Positions 45,470-57,457 of a DNA stretch of 64,000 bases are shown here, piece by piece. The notes beneath the pieces were generated by a model that saw only the letters and a program-made list of their open reading frames with translations, ran no database searches and was not told the origin of the DNA. The stretch's first letter is position 1. Every line of letters starts with the position of its first letter. The position numbers and the translations under genes are program-made. The DNA comes from Boesenbergia rotunda (lineage: Eukaryota > Streptophyta > Magnoliopsida > Zingiberales > Zingiberaceae): NCBI GenBank assembly GCA_024364735.1, contig JAGFNQ010000962.1, positions 449,448 to 513,447 on the forward strand, given 5' to 3'.

Positions 45470-46527
45470 TTGATCTCCCGAGCGGGAAGTTGAGCCTCGT
45501 CAGGGCTAACGCTGCATGAAAGTGCCTTCGTCTTTGAGCTCCCAAGCAGGAGGTTGAGCCTCGTAAGGGCTAACGCTGCGTGAGAGCGCCTTCATCCTTT
45601 TGTTCCCGAGCAGGAGGTTAAGCCTCGTAAGGGCTAACGCTGCGTGAGAGTGCCTTCGTCCTTGAGCTCCCGAGAGGGAGGTTAAGCCTCGTAAGGGCTA
45701 ATGATGCGTCAGAGCGCCTTCATCTTTGAGCCCCCCCCCCCCCCCGGAGTGGGAGGTTGAACCTCGTAAGGGCTAATGTTGCGTAAGAGATGCTCATATT
45801 TAAGCTCCTAAGCAGAATGTTGAGCATCGTAAGGGCTAACGTTGCATAAGAGCGCCTTCGCCCTTGAGCTCCCGAGCGAGAGGTTGAGCCTCGTAAGGGC
45901 TAACGTTGTGTAAGAGTGTCTTCATCCTTGAGCTCCCGAGCAGGAGGTCGAGCCTTGTAAGGGCTAACGTTGCGTAAGAGCGCCTTCATATTTGAGCTCC
46001 CTGAGCAGGAGGTTGAGTCTCGTAAGGATTAACGCTATGTAAGAGCGCCTTTGTATTTAAGCTCTCGAGCAGGAGGTTGAGCCTCATAAGAGCTAAGGCT
46101 GCGTAAGAGCACCTTCCTCCTTGAGATCCCGAGCAGGAGGTTGAGCCTCTTAAGGGCTAACGTTGCATAAGAGCGCCTTCCTCTTTGAGCTCCCGGGCAG
46201 GAGGTTGAGCCTCGTAAGGGCTAACGCTATGTAAGAGCACCTTCCTCCTTGAACACCTGAGCGAGAGGTTGAGCCTCGTAAGGGCTAACGCTGCGTAAGA
46301 ACGCCTTCGTATTTGAGCTCTCGAGTGGGAGGTTGAGCCTTGCAAAGGCTAACGTTGCATAAGAGTACCTTAGTATTTGAGCTCCCGAGCATCAGGTTAA
46401 GCCTCGTAAGGGTTAATGCTACTTAAGAGCGTCTTTCTCCTTGAGCTCCCGAGCGGAAGGTTAAGTCTCGTAAGACCTAACGCTACGTAATAGTGCCTTC
46501 CTCTTTGAGCTCTCGAGCGAGAGGCTA
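45470..46527. repeat. Tandem array, about 64-bp monomer, about 16.5 copies
   Basis: The monomer on + is close to ttgagctcccgagcaggagg, then ttgagcctcgtaagggctaa, then cgctgcgtaagagcgccttc. Starts fall near 45470, 45534, 45599, 45662, 45726, 45802, 45866, 45930 and so on. Copies differ by several substitutions, and one contains a run of 17 C (about 45730-45746). Tandem repeats in the 3' untranslated part are a known trait of Tat/Ogre-type elements and can seed satellite DNA. Confidence 0.9.
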
Positions 46528-46639
46528 ATTTTTGTTTTTTTTTCATTTTATTAGCACTATCAAAAAGTATATAAGCCATCATACAAAAATACAATAATGA
46601 TAAACGGGGTCATACTCATTGTGTCCGATAAGGCTGCAA

Positions 46640-46822
46640 GTGATTAACACTCCAAGGTCACTTTAGCTTTTTCCCATCTAGCTCTTGTAAGTAGTAACTC
46701 CCACCAGCAAGCTTGACAATCACTTTGTAAGGTCTTCCCCATTGTGGATCCAGCTTAGAAACATCTCCGATAGGCTTTATCCGTCTTCAAACAAGATCAC
46801 CAACCTGGAAGGCTCTCGGGAT
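46640..46822 (-). pseudogene. Integrase C-terminal piece of Tat-type gypsy, split by a solo LTR
   Basis: On the minus strand it reads AFQVGDLVLRR-type, IKPIGDVSKLDPQWGRPYKV, then AGGSYYLQELDGK, the C-terminal domain found in gypsy integrases. It joins 47770 onward once the 942-bp solo LTR is set aside. Confidence 0.8.
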
Positions 46823-47764
46823 TGTTAGGACCTTAGCGTTTGGCTAGAGGGGGTGAATAGATGGTGACCCAAGTTTCTTTTCGGTTCTTCCTACAATGTT
46901 AGCGTACGCAAGCGGAAATACTAATAACACAAATAAACAAACGCTAGCACAAACTGTTTACGTGGTTCGGAGATAAAGCTCCTACTCCACGGTTGTCCGT
47001 AAGGTGGACGATCCGTATCCGTCGGTGGATTAGTCCTCGGAAGACTTTCGGCTAGCTCGTGTCGCTTCTTGTGGGTGGAGAAACCTCACCACAAACTCTC
47101 GACAACACCTGAGCACTTGGAGACTACTAATAAGCTTTACCCAAGCTTATTTCGTCAACCTTTGCCCAGCAAAATTGAGCTCTCTTAAATAGAGCTCACA
47201 GCTGAAACAGTCGTTACCAGTCGACTGGTGCCAACATCAATCGACTGGTCCACCTTGGATTTGAACGTTGCAGCCCAATGTTCGAATTCCAGCCGACACC
47301 AGTCGATTGCTACATACAGCAGTCGACTGATCTTTCTGTGACCCTTACTAGTCGGCTGATCCAAGCATCAGTCGACTGATCCAAGCATCAGTCGACTGAT
47401 CCAAGCATCAGTCGACTGATCCAAGCATCAGTCGACTGACCAAACTCTAAACCTAGGGTTTTAGCCCCGAGTACAATCACTCAGCACTCGTCCTCACCCG
47501 ACCAACTTAGACCTAGCATTCTTGCCTCCTCCATCTGCCTTGCGTCCCTCGGATGCCTCTCCATCCTTCACGCCTTGCCTTTTGGAGCTTCCTTCGACCT
47601 CGGTCCTTGTTGTCGAGTCTTCCTTTTCCAAGATGCCACTTGGACTTTTCTTCTTTGTTGTACTTGTATCCTGCATACTCACAATGAATATTAAATACAA
47701 TAATAATCCTAACTTAAACTTTTGCCCAAACATCAAAACCCAGAGTACCTAGATTGCTCCAACA
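46823..47764 (-). mobile_element. Solo LTR with TSD GGGAT inserted in gypsy integrase
   Basis: TGTTAGGACCTTAGCG to GCTCCAACA, 942 bp. GGGAT flanks both sides (46818-46822 and 47765-47769). A minus-strand TATA-like box (TATTTAAG) is at 47184-47191 and AGCTC inverted repeats surround it. It shares blocks with 25111-25451, so both belong to one family. U3, in minus sense, contains AGTCGACT palindromes. Confidence 0.94.
47215..47441. repeat. AGTCGACT palindrome cluster with 20-bp tandem repeat
   Basis: ACCAGTCGACTGGT, a perfect 14-bp palindrome, lies near 47217. From about 47347 a 20-bp unit (gatccaagcatcagtcgact) repeats about four times, each holding CAGTCGACTG. Diverged copies (atcgactggt, cagtcgattgc) lie between. 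Confidence 0.88.
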
Positions 47765-47769
47765 GGGAT

Positions 47770-48520
47770 GACTCTCTTATTATATGATTACTTCATCCGT
47801 TGACGATACTCAATAAGCCGAGTCCAAATCCAGCAGTCGTTCTTGGTTATTGTTATCTTGTTCGTATAACTATCTTCTCATTGATTCATCTCCGACCTCC
47901 ACCGGGATAACAACTTCTCCCCCGTACACCAAGTGAAATGGTGTTTGACATGTTCCCTCCTTCGGGGTTGTTCGGTATGCCCAGAAAATATTAGGTAACT
48001 CCTTTACCCAACTTCCACCAACATGGTTAAGCTTAATTTAAGTCCTCGGATAATTTCCCGATTGACCACCTTTGTCTGCCCATTGTTCTGAGGATGATGT
48101 AAATACCTATCTAATTCCGAGTCATTCACACCACTCTCTTAGCTTCCAGCCTTGAAATTATCTCTCATTGTCGGATATCAACTTGTAAGGGATCCCGTAT
48201 CTACAGACGATATCCTTTCACAGGATCTTCATAACAGCTTCTTCTGCTATCCGAGCTAAGAGCTCAACTTTTATCCATTTAAAAAAGTAATCGACAATAA
48301 CCAACAAAAATTTCTTTTGTTGAAGCTCGATCGGGAAAGGACCCACTATATTCATTCCCCATTGGTTAAATGGGCATAATACTGTAGAAGTCCGAAGGTG
48401 CTTTGTCAGTCGATGAGTAATGTGTTGATGCTTCTGACAAGATTTGCATCCCACCACAAATTTATTAGCATGCTCCTACAATGTGGGCCAAAAATACCTA
48501 GATAATATTATCTTCCAAGC
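47770..48520 (-). pseudogene. Integrase core of Tat-type gypsy, degenerate
   Basis: 48457-48218 reads CKSCQKHQHITHRL (part of the zinc-binding domain) and NQWGMNIVGPFP, then FLLVIVDYFFKWIKVELL, the start of the catalytic core. The remainder toward 47770 is full of stops but keeps FHLVYGGEVVIPVEV-like text. It is non-functional. Confidence 0.82.
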
Positions 48521-48615
48521 AAGTGACCTTCCTCCGATATGGCTACCACATATACTTTCATGACCTCTCTCAGTACATACACCGCATCCTTTGGCCCAAT
48601 ACATTTCAAAAGAGG

Positions 48616-49300
48616 TCAAGCAAATGCTCTTTTATATAAAGTGCTCCCCACTAGAGTGATCCTAGCCGCTTGACGCTTGAATAAACGCGTATGACCAGGA
48701 TTTCTATGAAGTTTCCCCATTTGCAAGTAGTTTATAAAAGAAACTCGCCAATCAGACTGCCCAACCTGAGCATTCCCTTTATCAATTTGAGTAACCAATA
48801 CTTCTTGACTTATAGAGTCTTCCAATGTCCAACAGGCTAAGGAACTAGTCAATTTAGCTAGCTTATCAACCCTAGCATTGTCCGCCCTAGGGATTTTCTG
48901 CAAGATGACTTCTATAAAATTTGACTTTAATTGTTCGAAAGCTTGTATATACCTTTTCATTCATTCACTGTGCACTTTAAAATCCCCCCAATTTGTTGAG
49001 CTACGAGCTGAGAGTCTGAATGAATAATCACCCGACATACCCCGATCTGCTTCGCTACTTGCAGGCCGGTTAGCAAGGCTTCATATTCAGCTTCATTATT
49101 AGTTACTCTGAAATTTAGATGAATATCTGCAAAACATCCTCTTTTGGAGAGACAAATAAAATCCCCACTCCATAGCTTCGCTGCATAGAAGATTCGTCCA
49201 CATATATCCTCCAAATCTTTTGCTTATCAGGTGCAATCAATGACTCAGCCATGTAATTAGCTAGGGCCTGAGTTTTAATAGTCGCTCGGGACTGATATTG
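48616..49300 (-). pseudogene. Second (archaeal-type) RNase H of Tat-type gypsy
   Basis: Catalytic motifs are visible across two frames: YVDESS (Asp), NNEAEYEALL (Glu), HSDSQLV (Asp) and RVDKLAKL (Asp). A second RNase H after the normal one is characteristic of the Tat lineage. A frame change near 49115-49214 and a stop before 48957 break it. Confidence 0.78.
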
Positions 49301-49826
49301 AATATCATACTCACTCAGTTTTGTTGTCCACTTAATTAGTCTACTTGAAGCCTCTAGATTAATCAAAACTAGCCCGAGCGGGCTATTAGTCAAGACAATG
49401 ATAAGATGAGCTAAGAAATATGGCCTCAATCGACGTGCGATCAAGACAAAATCCAAAAGCCAACTTCTCAAGAGTAGTGTACCTACTCTCTGCGTCCTTC
49501 AGAACATGGCTAAAGAAATATATGGGATATTGAATTATACCTTCTTCCCAAATCAATGCCGAGCCCAGCGCCCCCTCAATGCCCGAAAGATATACATACA
49601 AAGATTCCCTTGCCACCAACTTGTGTATAATAGAAAGTCCAGCCAAATATTCCTTCAGCTCCTCAAATGCTTGATTACACCATTCATCCCACTCAAACTT
49701 AGCAGTCTTTCTTAACATTTTGAAGAAAAGAAGGGTACGATTAGCCAACCTAGCAATAAACCTTGACAATGCAGTTATCCGCCCAACTAGTCTTTGTACA
49801 TTTTTTAGGTTAGTCGGCGGAGACAT
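49301..49826 (-). pseudogene. RT thumb/RNase H region of Tat-type gypsy
   Basis: Contains LVGRITALSRFIARL, FEWDEWCNQAFEELKEYL and YVYLSGIEGALGSALIWEEG, the usual gypsy RT-to-RNase H stretch, followed by QTKLSEYDIQY. Frame changes occur near 49390-49470. Confidence 0.82.
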
Positions 49827-50660
49827 GTCTAAAATGTCTTACACCTTTTCTGAGTTAGCCTTAATCCCCCACTCAGTAACCATGTAGCCCAAGAAGCGTC
49901 CACTCTTAACCCCGAACAGGCACTTGGTTGGATTGAGCTTGATTTGATTGTGCCTTAATGTGCCGAATGTTTCTTCCAAGTCGGCAATCAGATCACTCCC
50001 ACGCTCCGTTTTTACAAGATTATTATCTACATATACTTCAATGTTTCTCCTGATTTGGTGTCAAAAAGCCTTGTTCATCATCCTTTGGTAAGTTGCTCCA
50101 GCATTCTTTAACCTGAACGACATAACGTTATAACAATATGTACCATCAGAGGTTACAAAACTAACATTTTCTTGATCTTCCCGAGCGAGAGGACCTTGAT
50201 GATACCCCTGATAAGTATCCAACATGCATATATACTCACAGCTTGACGTAGAATCGACCATTTGATCTATTTGAGACAAGGGGTAGCAATCTATAGGGCA
50301 AGCTTTATTCAAATCACGAAAATCAATACACACCCACCATTTAGCCCCGGGCTTGAGGACCAATACTACATTCGTTAACTAGGTAGGAAATTGAACTTTT
50401 CGGATGTGTCCCACTTGTAGTAGATTGTCAACTTCTTCCTTAATAATCATGTCTTGTTCTGGTGTGAAGTGTCGTCTCTTCTGCTTGACAAGGCGACTTT
50501 CGAGAAAAGTATTCAGGCGATGCATCATCAATGTTGGATGCACTCCTTTAGTTTCTTCAGTCGACCAAGCGAACACATCATAATGATGGCTAAGGCAGTC
50601 TTTAAGCTTTTGCTTCAGGTCGAAAGGCAGGTCAGCCGTAATCCTAGTTATCCCACCCAC
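49827..50660 (-). pseudogene. Reverse transcriptase of Tat-type gypsy, active site YVDN
   Basis: The minus-strand frame has KQKRRHFTPEQ and EVDNLLQVGHIRKVQFPT, a stop at 50376-50378, then KWWVCIDFRDLNKACP and YQGYHQ. The active-site box at 50022-50033 reads YVDN, so the second catalytic Asp of YVDD is lost. Stops occur just before this box and at about 49845. It is inactive. Confidence 0.85.
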
Positions 50661-50809
50661 TCGGTGCGAATGAATTTGAACTTCTTGTTTCTCTAACCGT
50701 CTATCCTCTACCCCTCATCAGTTCTGGGATTATTCAGTTCAATTTGAAGTGTCTGATGCTGCCTAGTACTCTTGCAGCTATCTGTTCTGACTTCATCAAC
50801 ATAACACCG

Positions 50810-51189
50810 TCAAGAGGTCAACCGACTTCGTTTGACTTCCCCTACTTGATCACCCACAGGAAACTTAATTTTCTGGTGATAAAATGATACGACAACTTGA
50901 AAAAGACTTAATGTCGATCGACCCAGAATTACATTATAAGATGATGCTACATTCACCAAAAGGAATTGGGTTCTCTTTGTCTTTAAAATACTCTCATCCA
51001 CCAGAGACAACAAGAGATACATTTGACCAAGAAGCGACACTCGGTGTCCCATAAAATCGAATAAAGGTGTGGCGATTGGTCGGAGCTCATCTTTCTCAAT
51101 CTGCATCTGATCAATGGTCTCCTTGAAGATGATATTAATCGAGTTCCTGTGTCAACAAATACCCATTTGACAACATAATTAGCTACCAT
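50810..51189 (-). pseudogene. Protease region of Tat-type gypsy
   Basis: VKWVFVDTGTR holds the aspartic protease D-T-G. After a frame change near 51106 the conserved LRPIATPLFDFMGH, YNVILGRSTL and FYHQKIKFPVGDQVGEV follow. Right of 51200 the element is cut at 51300 by the Angela-like LTR, and no gag is visible. Confidence 0.8.
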
Positions 51190-51300
51190 TGCTTTAATTA
51201 CCAGAGCATCTTCATGTGGGGCTTCTACTCCCTCCAGGTCATCTGGGCCGAAGGATATAACAGGATTGATCGACCTTGCTCAGCTGATACTTACTGAGTA

Positions 51301-53531
51301 TGTTGGGACCGGGTGCATGTTGACATGGATGCGGGTTCGTAATTTTAAAATTAATTACGTGCATCGGAAGGTTTAGCATAAATAATTTCTCAAATTATTT
51401 AACCACACATCTAAGCATGCAACTTTATCTTGTGTAGACATGATCATATATTTAAAATTTTACAGAAACGTAAACTAATTTACTTATTACCTCGCGTAAT
51501 TCGAAGGAAGGGACGAGATCCAACCGTAAGTGTCCCTCGGAAGCTCCGCCTCTATTCGCATCCACGCCGAGTATCTTCGGGATGACTTCGCAAAGCCACG
51601 AGTTTTGTGTTCTCGAGAACTACTAGATTCTCCGAAAACGCGACAAGAAAAACCAAGAGAGAAGTAATCACATCGGAAAAACTCACTACCAAGGTTGGCC
51701 GGAATCACAATTTCGGCGAGAATGAGGAAGATGACTTGCGCCCAACCCCAAGGTGATGATGGCTGGAGAGGATGATCTTCCCAACGGAAGAACTTCGTCG
51801 CCTCGGTGCTTCTCCTTGTGCTCACGACAAGAAGAAGGGAGAAGAACCTTGTGGCCGGCGAAGAGGAAGAAGGGAGGAGAGGGAGAGAGCCCAGGCAATA
51901 ATACTTCGATTATTTTCCAAGCCTTGTCTTGGGTCCTTTATATAGTGGTCTCTCAACCGCCAAGTCTCTTTTTTCTTATGGAATAAATTTTCTATGACTT
52001 ATTCCATCATGCCAAGTTTTATCATTTTTTAATTCATGATAAAAAATCAACCAAGTCTCTTTTTTCTTATGGAATAAATTTTCTTATCATGGTAAATCAA
52101 TCCATGATTGATTTTATAAAATAAAATAAACCAATCCATGGTTCATTTTAATTTCCATGAAAAATAAACCAAACCTTAGTTTATTATATAAAAATTTATA
52201 TCATCCATAATTTTATAAAATAAACCACACTTGGTTTATTTTATAAATTGAGCCAAAAACTTGGTTCTCTCCCTTTGTTGTGGCCGGCCAAGCAAAGAGG
52301 ATGGAGACCCTCTTTGGCCGGCCTAACCAAGCCACGCCCCAATGAATTAAACTTATTTAATTCATCTATTAAGTCTTCAAAAGACTTAGCCATTTTTCGC
52401 TTCCGATGCGTCTCTGAAAAATTCAGATTCGACTTATCGTTTGGCTTAACCAAACCTAATCTCTCTTGATTGGAAAATCCAATTTTCAACTCGTTTTAAA
52501 TCCCTTAGATTACTCGTAGTGTGTGTGACTAAATAGGCTTTCGATTTATGTTGGTCGTCTATAATTAACCAATTATAGAACGATCATGAGTGACACCTAG
52601 TAGTACATCATGATCCCCAATTAATCGAAAGATCAATGGTTGACCTCAGAAACTATTCTGAACCCCTTCAGCAGCTATAATGAATCGTGCCCCATTCCCT
52701 TCACCATCTTATACCCACTTGGTTCAGGACACAGTCTATGTGTGTCAATCCCCACTAGGCTAACTACGTCACACCTAGCCCAAGTAACGTTTTCTCGTCC
52801 TACGGATTCTAATTACTCTCATGTATTCAAGAGATTCATACTCTAAACATGTCATGCTCTGGCCAGAGGCTTCGAGTAACAATCCGACGATATGCCTTGG
52901 GTATACATCTCCTCGCAAAGAGTGGTGAGTCCTTTGTAGGCTGTTCAAACATCTTCGGGCACTTCGATTTATACCCAATCATCCTGGATCCACACCTCCT
53001 TGGAGATGCTTGCTTAAGATGTCAAAGTATAAGTCTCCATGACCAAGATGACTTGAACACCGCAAGTCAAAGGAACATCGCACTTAAGCTGCAGTAAGAA
53101 CTTCATTGACATATCTATATGTAGACTACCATATGAAGTTTTACAGCCAGTCACTCCAATGAACTAGTTCCCTTAACTAGCATTCATGTTTATCTCTGGA
53201 CATCCCAATGTCACCAGCCAGTGAGAATCAGCTGATTAGAGAATAACCCATGTTAGTCTCAACAGAATTGATAGTCTCCATATTTATCAATTCATCGACT
53301 AGGAACAATTTCAATACTTCACAATTGCACATGTAGAGATAATCAATAGTTGTGAATTTATCACAAATTCTCTCATGCTGTGAATTGTATTGCGGACATT
53401 CAGTAAATGAGTTTAAGATCTCAATCAAATTCATAAACATGTATACTCAAATAGTGAATATTCATTTATTAAAATAAATGATTACAATCATAAGACGATT
53501 GCCTTAGGACACTTTTCTCATATCACTAACA
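51301..53531 (-). mobile_element. 3' LTR of rearranged Angela-like element
   Basis: TGTTGGGACCGG to ATATCACTAACA, 2231 bp. TATA box at 51936-51944 (minus). The long inverted repeat lies at 52282-52323. The left flank GAGTA (51296-51300) is not repeated at 53532, so this is not a solo LTR. Confidence 0.92.
52282..52323. repeat. Long inverted repeat in Angela-like LTR U3
   Basis: GGCCGGCC plus AAAGAGG on the left pairs with CCTCTTT-type sequence plus GGCCGGCC on the right. It is the third copy of the structure at 9383-9430 and 26660-26701. Confidence 0.85.
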
Positions 53532-53705
53532 TAAGGGTACTAGGAAAAATAATGTTTACACTATTAACCTACCCCTAGTACCCAAATACATGTTAACTCA
53601 GTTAGAACAATCAAACCTCTGGCATAGGAGATTAGGTCACACTAATCTAAGAATTATTTCAAAAATCACCCAACTTGGCCTAATTAAAGGTATCCCTAAA
53701 ATTAA
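53532..53705 (+). mobile_element. 174-bp fragment of SIRE-like GAG-pre-integrase
   Basis: It encodes, on +, KGTRKNNVYTINL-like text, then QLEQSNLWHRRLGHTN and IPKIKN, matching about 19719-19890 of the SIRE-like element. It sits between an Angela LTR and a truncated Angela RT that run in the opposite direction. It looks like filler DNA captured when the 3' part of the Angela element was lost. Confidence 0.88.
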
Positions 53706-54901
53706 GAACCCCCACTGACCTTCTTATACACACAAGGTTCGTCAGGATTTTGTGAGAAATCAAACTCTTTGATTGTCTCATCAAAACGGATGTTCCAGCT
53801 CCTGGATGCTTGCTTTAATCCATATATGGATCGTCGAAGCTTGCATACTTTGGTTTTATTAACCGATGTGAAACCTTCAGGTTGTATCATGTATACATCC
53901 TCAAGCAGGTTTCCATTAAGAAAAACTATTTTCACATCCATTTGCCATATCTCATAATCATAATGAGCTTCTAAGGCCAGGAGCATCTAAATGGATTTAA
54001 GCATAGCTACTGGCGAATAGGTTTCGTCATAATCAATTCCTTGTTTATGACGATATCCTTTTTCCACTAATCTAGCCTTAAAGGTAACAACATTACCTTC
54101 CATGTCGGTTTTCTTCTTGAAAACCCACTTGCACCCTATGGTCTTAATCCCTTCAGGTGGGTTAACCAAGTCCCATACTTGATTTTTGTACATGGAATCC
54201 ATTTCCGACTTCATGGCTTCAAGCCATTTATCCCTTTCTGAATTTTTCAGAATTCTTCATAACTGATAGGTTCGTCATCATTAATGAGTAATACGTCGTT
54301 CGATTCACTTATGAGAAATCCGTATCTCTCTGGAATATTGCGTGTCCTATCAGACCTACGAAGAAGTGGTGTTGTTTTAGGTTCAACTGATAGCTCATCA
54401 TTATGAGTTATTGGTTGTGGGTCTAGACTAGGTGTCTCTATAATGTCTATTGGAGTTTCTTGAACTTCTTCAAGTTCAATGCTACTCCCATTGTTTTCTT
54501 GTAAAAGAAATTCTTTTTCTAGAAATACAGCATGCCTTGAAACAAACACCTTTTGTTCCAAGGGATGATAGAATTGGTAACCTTTCGTTTCCTTAGGGTA
54601 TCCAATAAATAGACATTTATCAGACTTAGCATCCAATATGTCTGATACAGTCCGCTTTACATAAGTAGGACAACCCCATATCTTCAGGTGAGATAAATGA
54701 GGTTTCTTACTATTCCACGTCTCATATGGAGTAGTAGAGACTACCTTGGTCGGGACTCTGTTTAGTAAGTAAACAGCTGTCTTAAGCGCATAGCCCCAAA
54801 AGAATTTAGGAAGAGTTGCATGATTCATCATAGATCTAACCATGTCCATTAAGGTTCGGTTACGCCTCTCAGATACACCATTATGCTGTGGTGTATATGG
54901 C
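53706..54901 (-). pseudogene. Integrase C-terminal and partial RT of Angela-like element
   Basis: Continues unit 4 of the array: integrase end (SERRNRTLMDMVRSMM, LNRVPTKVVSTTPYETW), linker (RRSDRTRNIPERYGFL), then RT N-terminal (QVWDLVNPPEG, KWVFKKKTDMEG, DYDETYSPVA) and LRRSIYGLKQASRSW. A frameshift near 54243 and a TAG near 53987 break it. RT ends at EPCVYKKVSGG, before the YVDD box, at the filler. Confidence 0.88.
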
Positions 54902-56179
54902 GGAGTCCATTGAGACAATATCCCATTGTCCCTAAGATAATCTTAAAACTCTTGACTTAAATATTCACCACCCCGATCGGATCGAAGTATCGTAATACTT
55001 TTGCCAAGCTGTTTCTCTACTTCACTTCTGAACTCTTTGAATTTCTCAAAAGTTTCAGATTTGTGTTTCATTAAGAACACGTACCCGAATCGTGAGTGAT
55101 CATCAATAAAGGTAATGAAGTAGCTATAACCTCCTTGTGCAAGAGTTGACATTGGTCCACATACATCAATATGTATTAGACCAAGTAATTCTCCCACTGG
55201 TTTACCTTTTTCGGAAAAGGGTAATTTGGTCATCTTGCCTTTTAAGCATGATTCGCATGTATCAAATGAACCGGGTTCAAATGATTCCAGAATTCCACAT
55301 TGGTGTAATTTGGTTATGCGTTTCTTACTTACATGGCTAAGACGACAATGCCACGTATAGGAGTCTATTTGATTATCTATTCGAGCACGTTTGTTGCTAA
55401 CGTCGATATTGAAAACGTCACCGGATAAATCTAACCTGTAGATACCATTGCATAAAGTTCCAGTCCCATAAAGAACACCATTTAAAGTTATGTAACAGCA
55501 ATTGTTACTAAAAGTTAAATGGTAACCCTTTTCATTCAAGCATGAAATAGATACAATGTTCTTTATTAACGAAGGAACAAAATAACAATTATCCAATTCT
55601 AAGACAAGTCCAGTAGGGAGCTTTAGCAAATATGTTCCGATGGCAATAGTAGCAATCTTTGCTCCATTTCCAACTCGTAAATTCGCTTCTCCCTTGACGA
55701 GTATTCTTCTATTCCTTAGCCCCTGTATGTTATTACATATATGTGAGCTACACCCAGTATCAAGTACCCAGGTGTACGAGGAAATAGAGTGACATTCAAT
55801 AACGAAGATGCCTGAAGAGGATGGGGCATCGGATGCCTTCTTCTTCAAGGACTCAAGATAAACCTTGCAGTTTCTTCGCCAGTGGCCCTCCTTGCCGCAG
55901 TGATGACAAGTGCCTTTTGGTGCATTTTCAATCCTTTTAGCCTTAGTTAACTTATTGGTGTCCAAAATGGAACGCAAATTCACAGAAGACGTGATCAGGT
56001 GATTATCCTAGAAATACAAATTGAGGTTATGTGATGAGAATGATAAAGAATGCATTAATATACATTAATTAAATCCTATTTAATTTTCGAATTGAATAAC
56101 CCTTTTTATCAATTCGGGAGATCGTAGGAACATCTCCAAATAGGTTGATATCCAACGATAGATAAGAACAACCATGGCT
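54902..56179 (-). repeat. Array unit 4 (1278 bp), joined to the rest of pol
   Basis: Leader end, gag start with ATG changed to ACG, gag body deleted, zinc knuckle CHHCGKEGHWRRNC, protease WVLDTGCSSHIC, GAG-pre-integrase WHCRLSHVSKK, integrase IDDHSRFGYV and RSDRGGEYLSQEF. A TAA at about 54940-54942 follows SQEF. It is the most diverged unit. Confidence 0.9.
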
Positions 56180-57457
56180 AGAGTCCATTGAGACAATATC
56201 CCATTGTCCCTAAGATAATCTTGAAACTCTTGACTTAAATATTCACCACCCCGATCGGATCGAAGTATCTTAATACTTTTGCCAAGCTGTTTCTCTACTT
56301 CACTTCTGAACTCTTTGAATTTCTCAAAAGTTTCAGATTTGTGTTCCATTAAGAACACATACCCGAATCGTGAGTGATCATCGATAAAGGTGGTGAAGTA
56401 GCTATAGCCTCCTTGTGCAAGAGTTGACATTGGTCCACATACATCAGTATGTATTAGACCAAGCAATTCTCCCACTGGATTACCTTTTCCGGGAAAGGGT
56501 AATTTGGTCATCTTGCCTTTTAAGCATGATTCGCATGTATCAAATGAACCGGGTTCAAATGATTCCAGAATTCCACATCGGTGTAATTCGGTCATGCGTT
56601 TCTTACTTACATAGCCAAGACGACAGTGCCACGTGTAGGAGTCTATTCGATTATCTATTCTAGCACGTTTGTTGCTATCTTCGATATTGAAAATGTCACC
56701 GGATAAATCTAACGTGTAGATACCATTGCACAAAGTTCCATTCTCATAAAGAACGCCATTTAAAGTTATGTAACAACAATTGTTACTAAAAGTTAAATGA
56801 TAACCCTTTTCATTCAAACATGAAATAGACACAATGTTCTTTATTATCGAAGGAACGAAATAACAATTATCCAATTCTAAGACACGTCCAGTAGGGAGCT
56901 TCAGCAAATATGTTCCGATGGCAACAGCAGCAATCTTTGCTTCATTTCCAACTCGCAAATCCGCTTCTCCCTTGACGAGTCTTCTTCTATTCCTTAGCCC
57001 CTGTATGTCATTACATATATGTGAGCTACACCCAGTATCAAGTACCCAGGTGTACGAGGAAACAGAGTGATATTCAATAACGAAGATGCCTGAAGAGGAT
57101 GGGGCATCAGATGCCTTCTTCTTCAAGGACTCAAGATAAACCTTGCAGTTTCTTCGCCAGTGGCCCTCCTTGCCGCAGTGATGACAAGTGCCTCTTGGTG
57201 CATTTCCAATCCTTTTAGCCTTAGTTAACTTATTGGTGTCCAAAATGGAACGCAAATTCAGAGAAGACGTGATCAGGTGATTATCCTAGAAATACAAATT
57301 GAGGTTATGTGATGAGAATGATAAAGAATGCATCAATATACATTAATTAAATCCTATTTAATTTTCGAATTGAATAACCCTTTTTATCAATTCGGGAGAT
57401 CGTAGGAACATCTCCAAATAGGTTGATATCCAACGATAGATAAGAACAACCATGGAT
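56180..57457 (-). repeat. Array unit 3 (1278 bp)
   Basis: Same content as unit 4, with an open frame of about 391 codons at 56080-57255. Integrase runs to LRDNGILSQWT and then crosses the junction into the leader of the next unit (MVVLIYRWISTYLEMF) before stopping. No ATG precedes the knuckle. Confidence 0.92.

Noticed and set aside
45470..46527. Reading of the minus-strand frames in the 64-bp array as small proteins
   Set aside because: The frames follow the tandem repeat and are broken at random; there is no start or domain.
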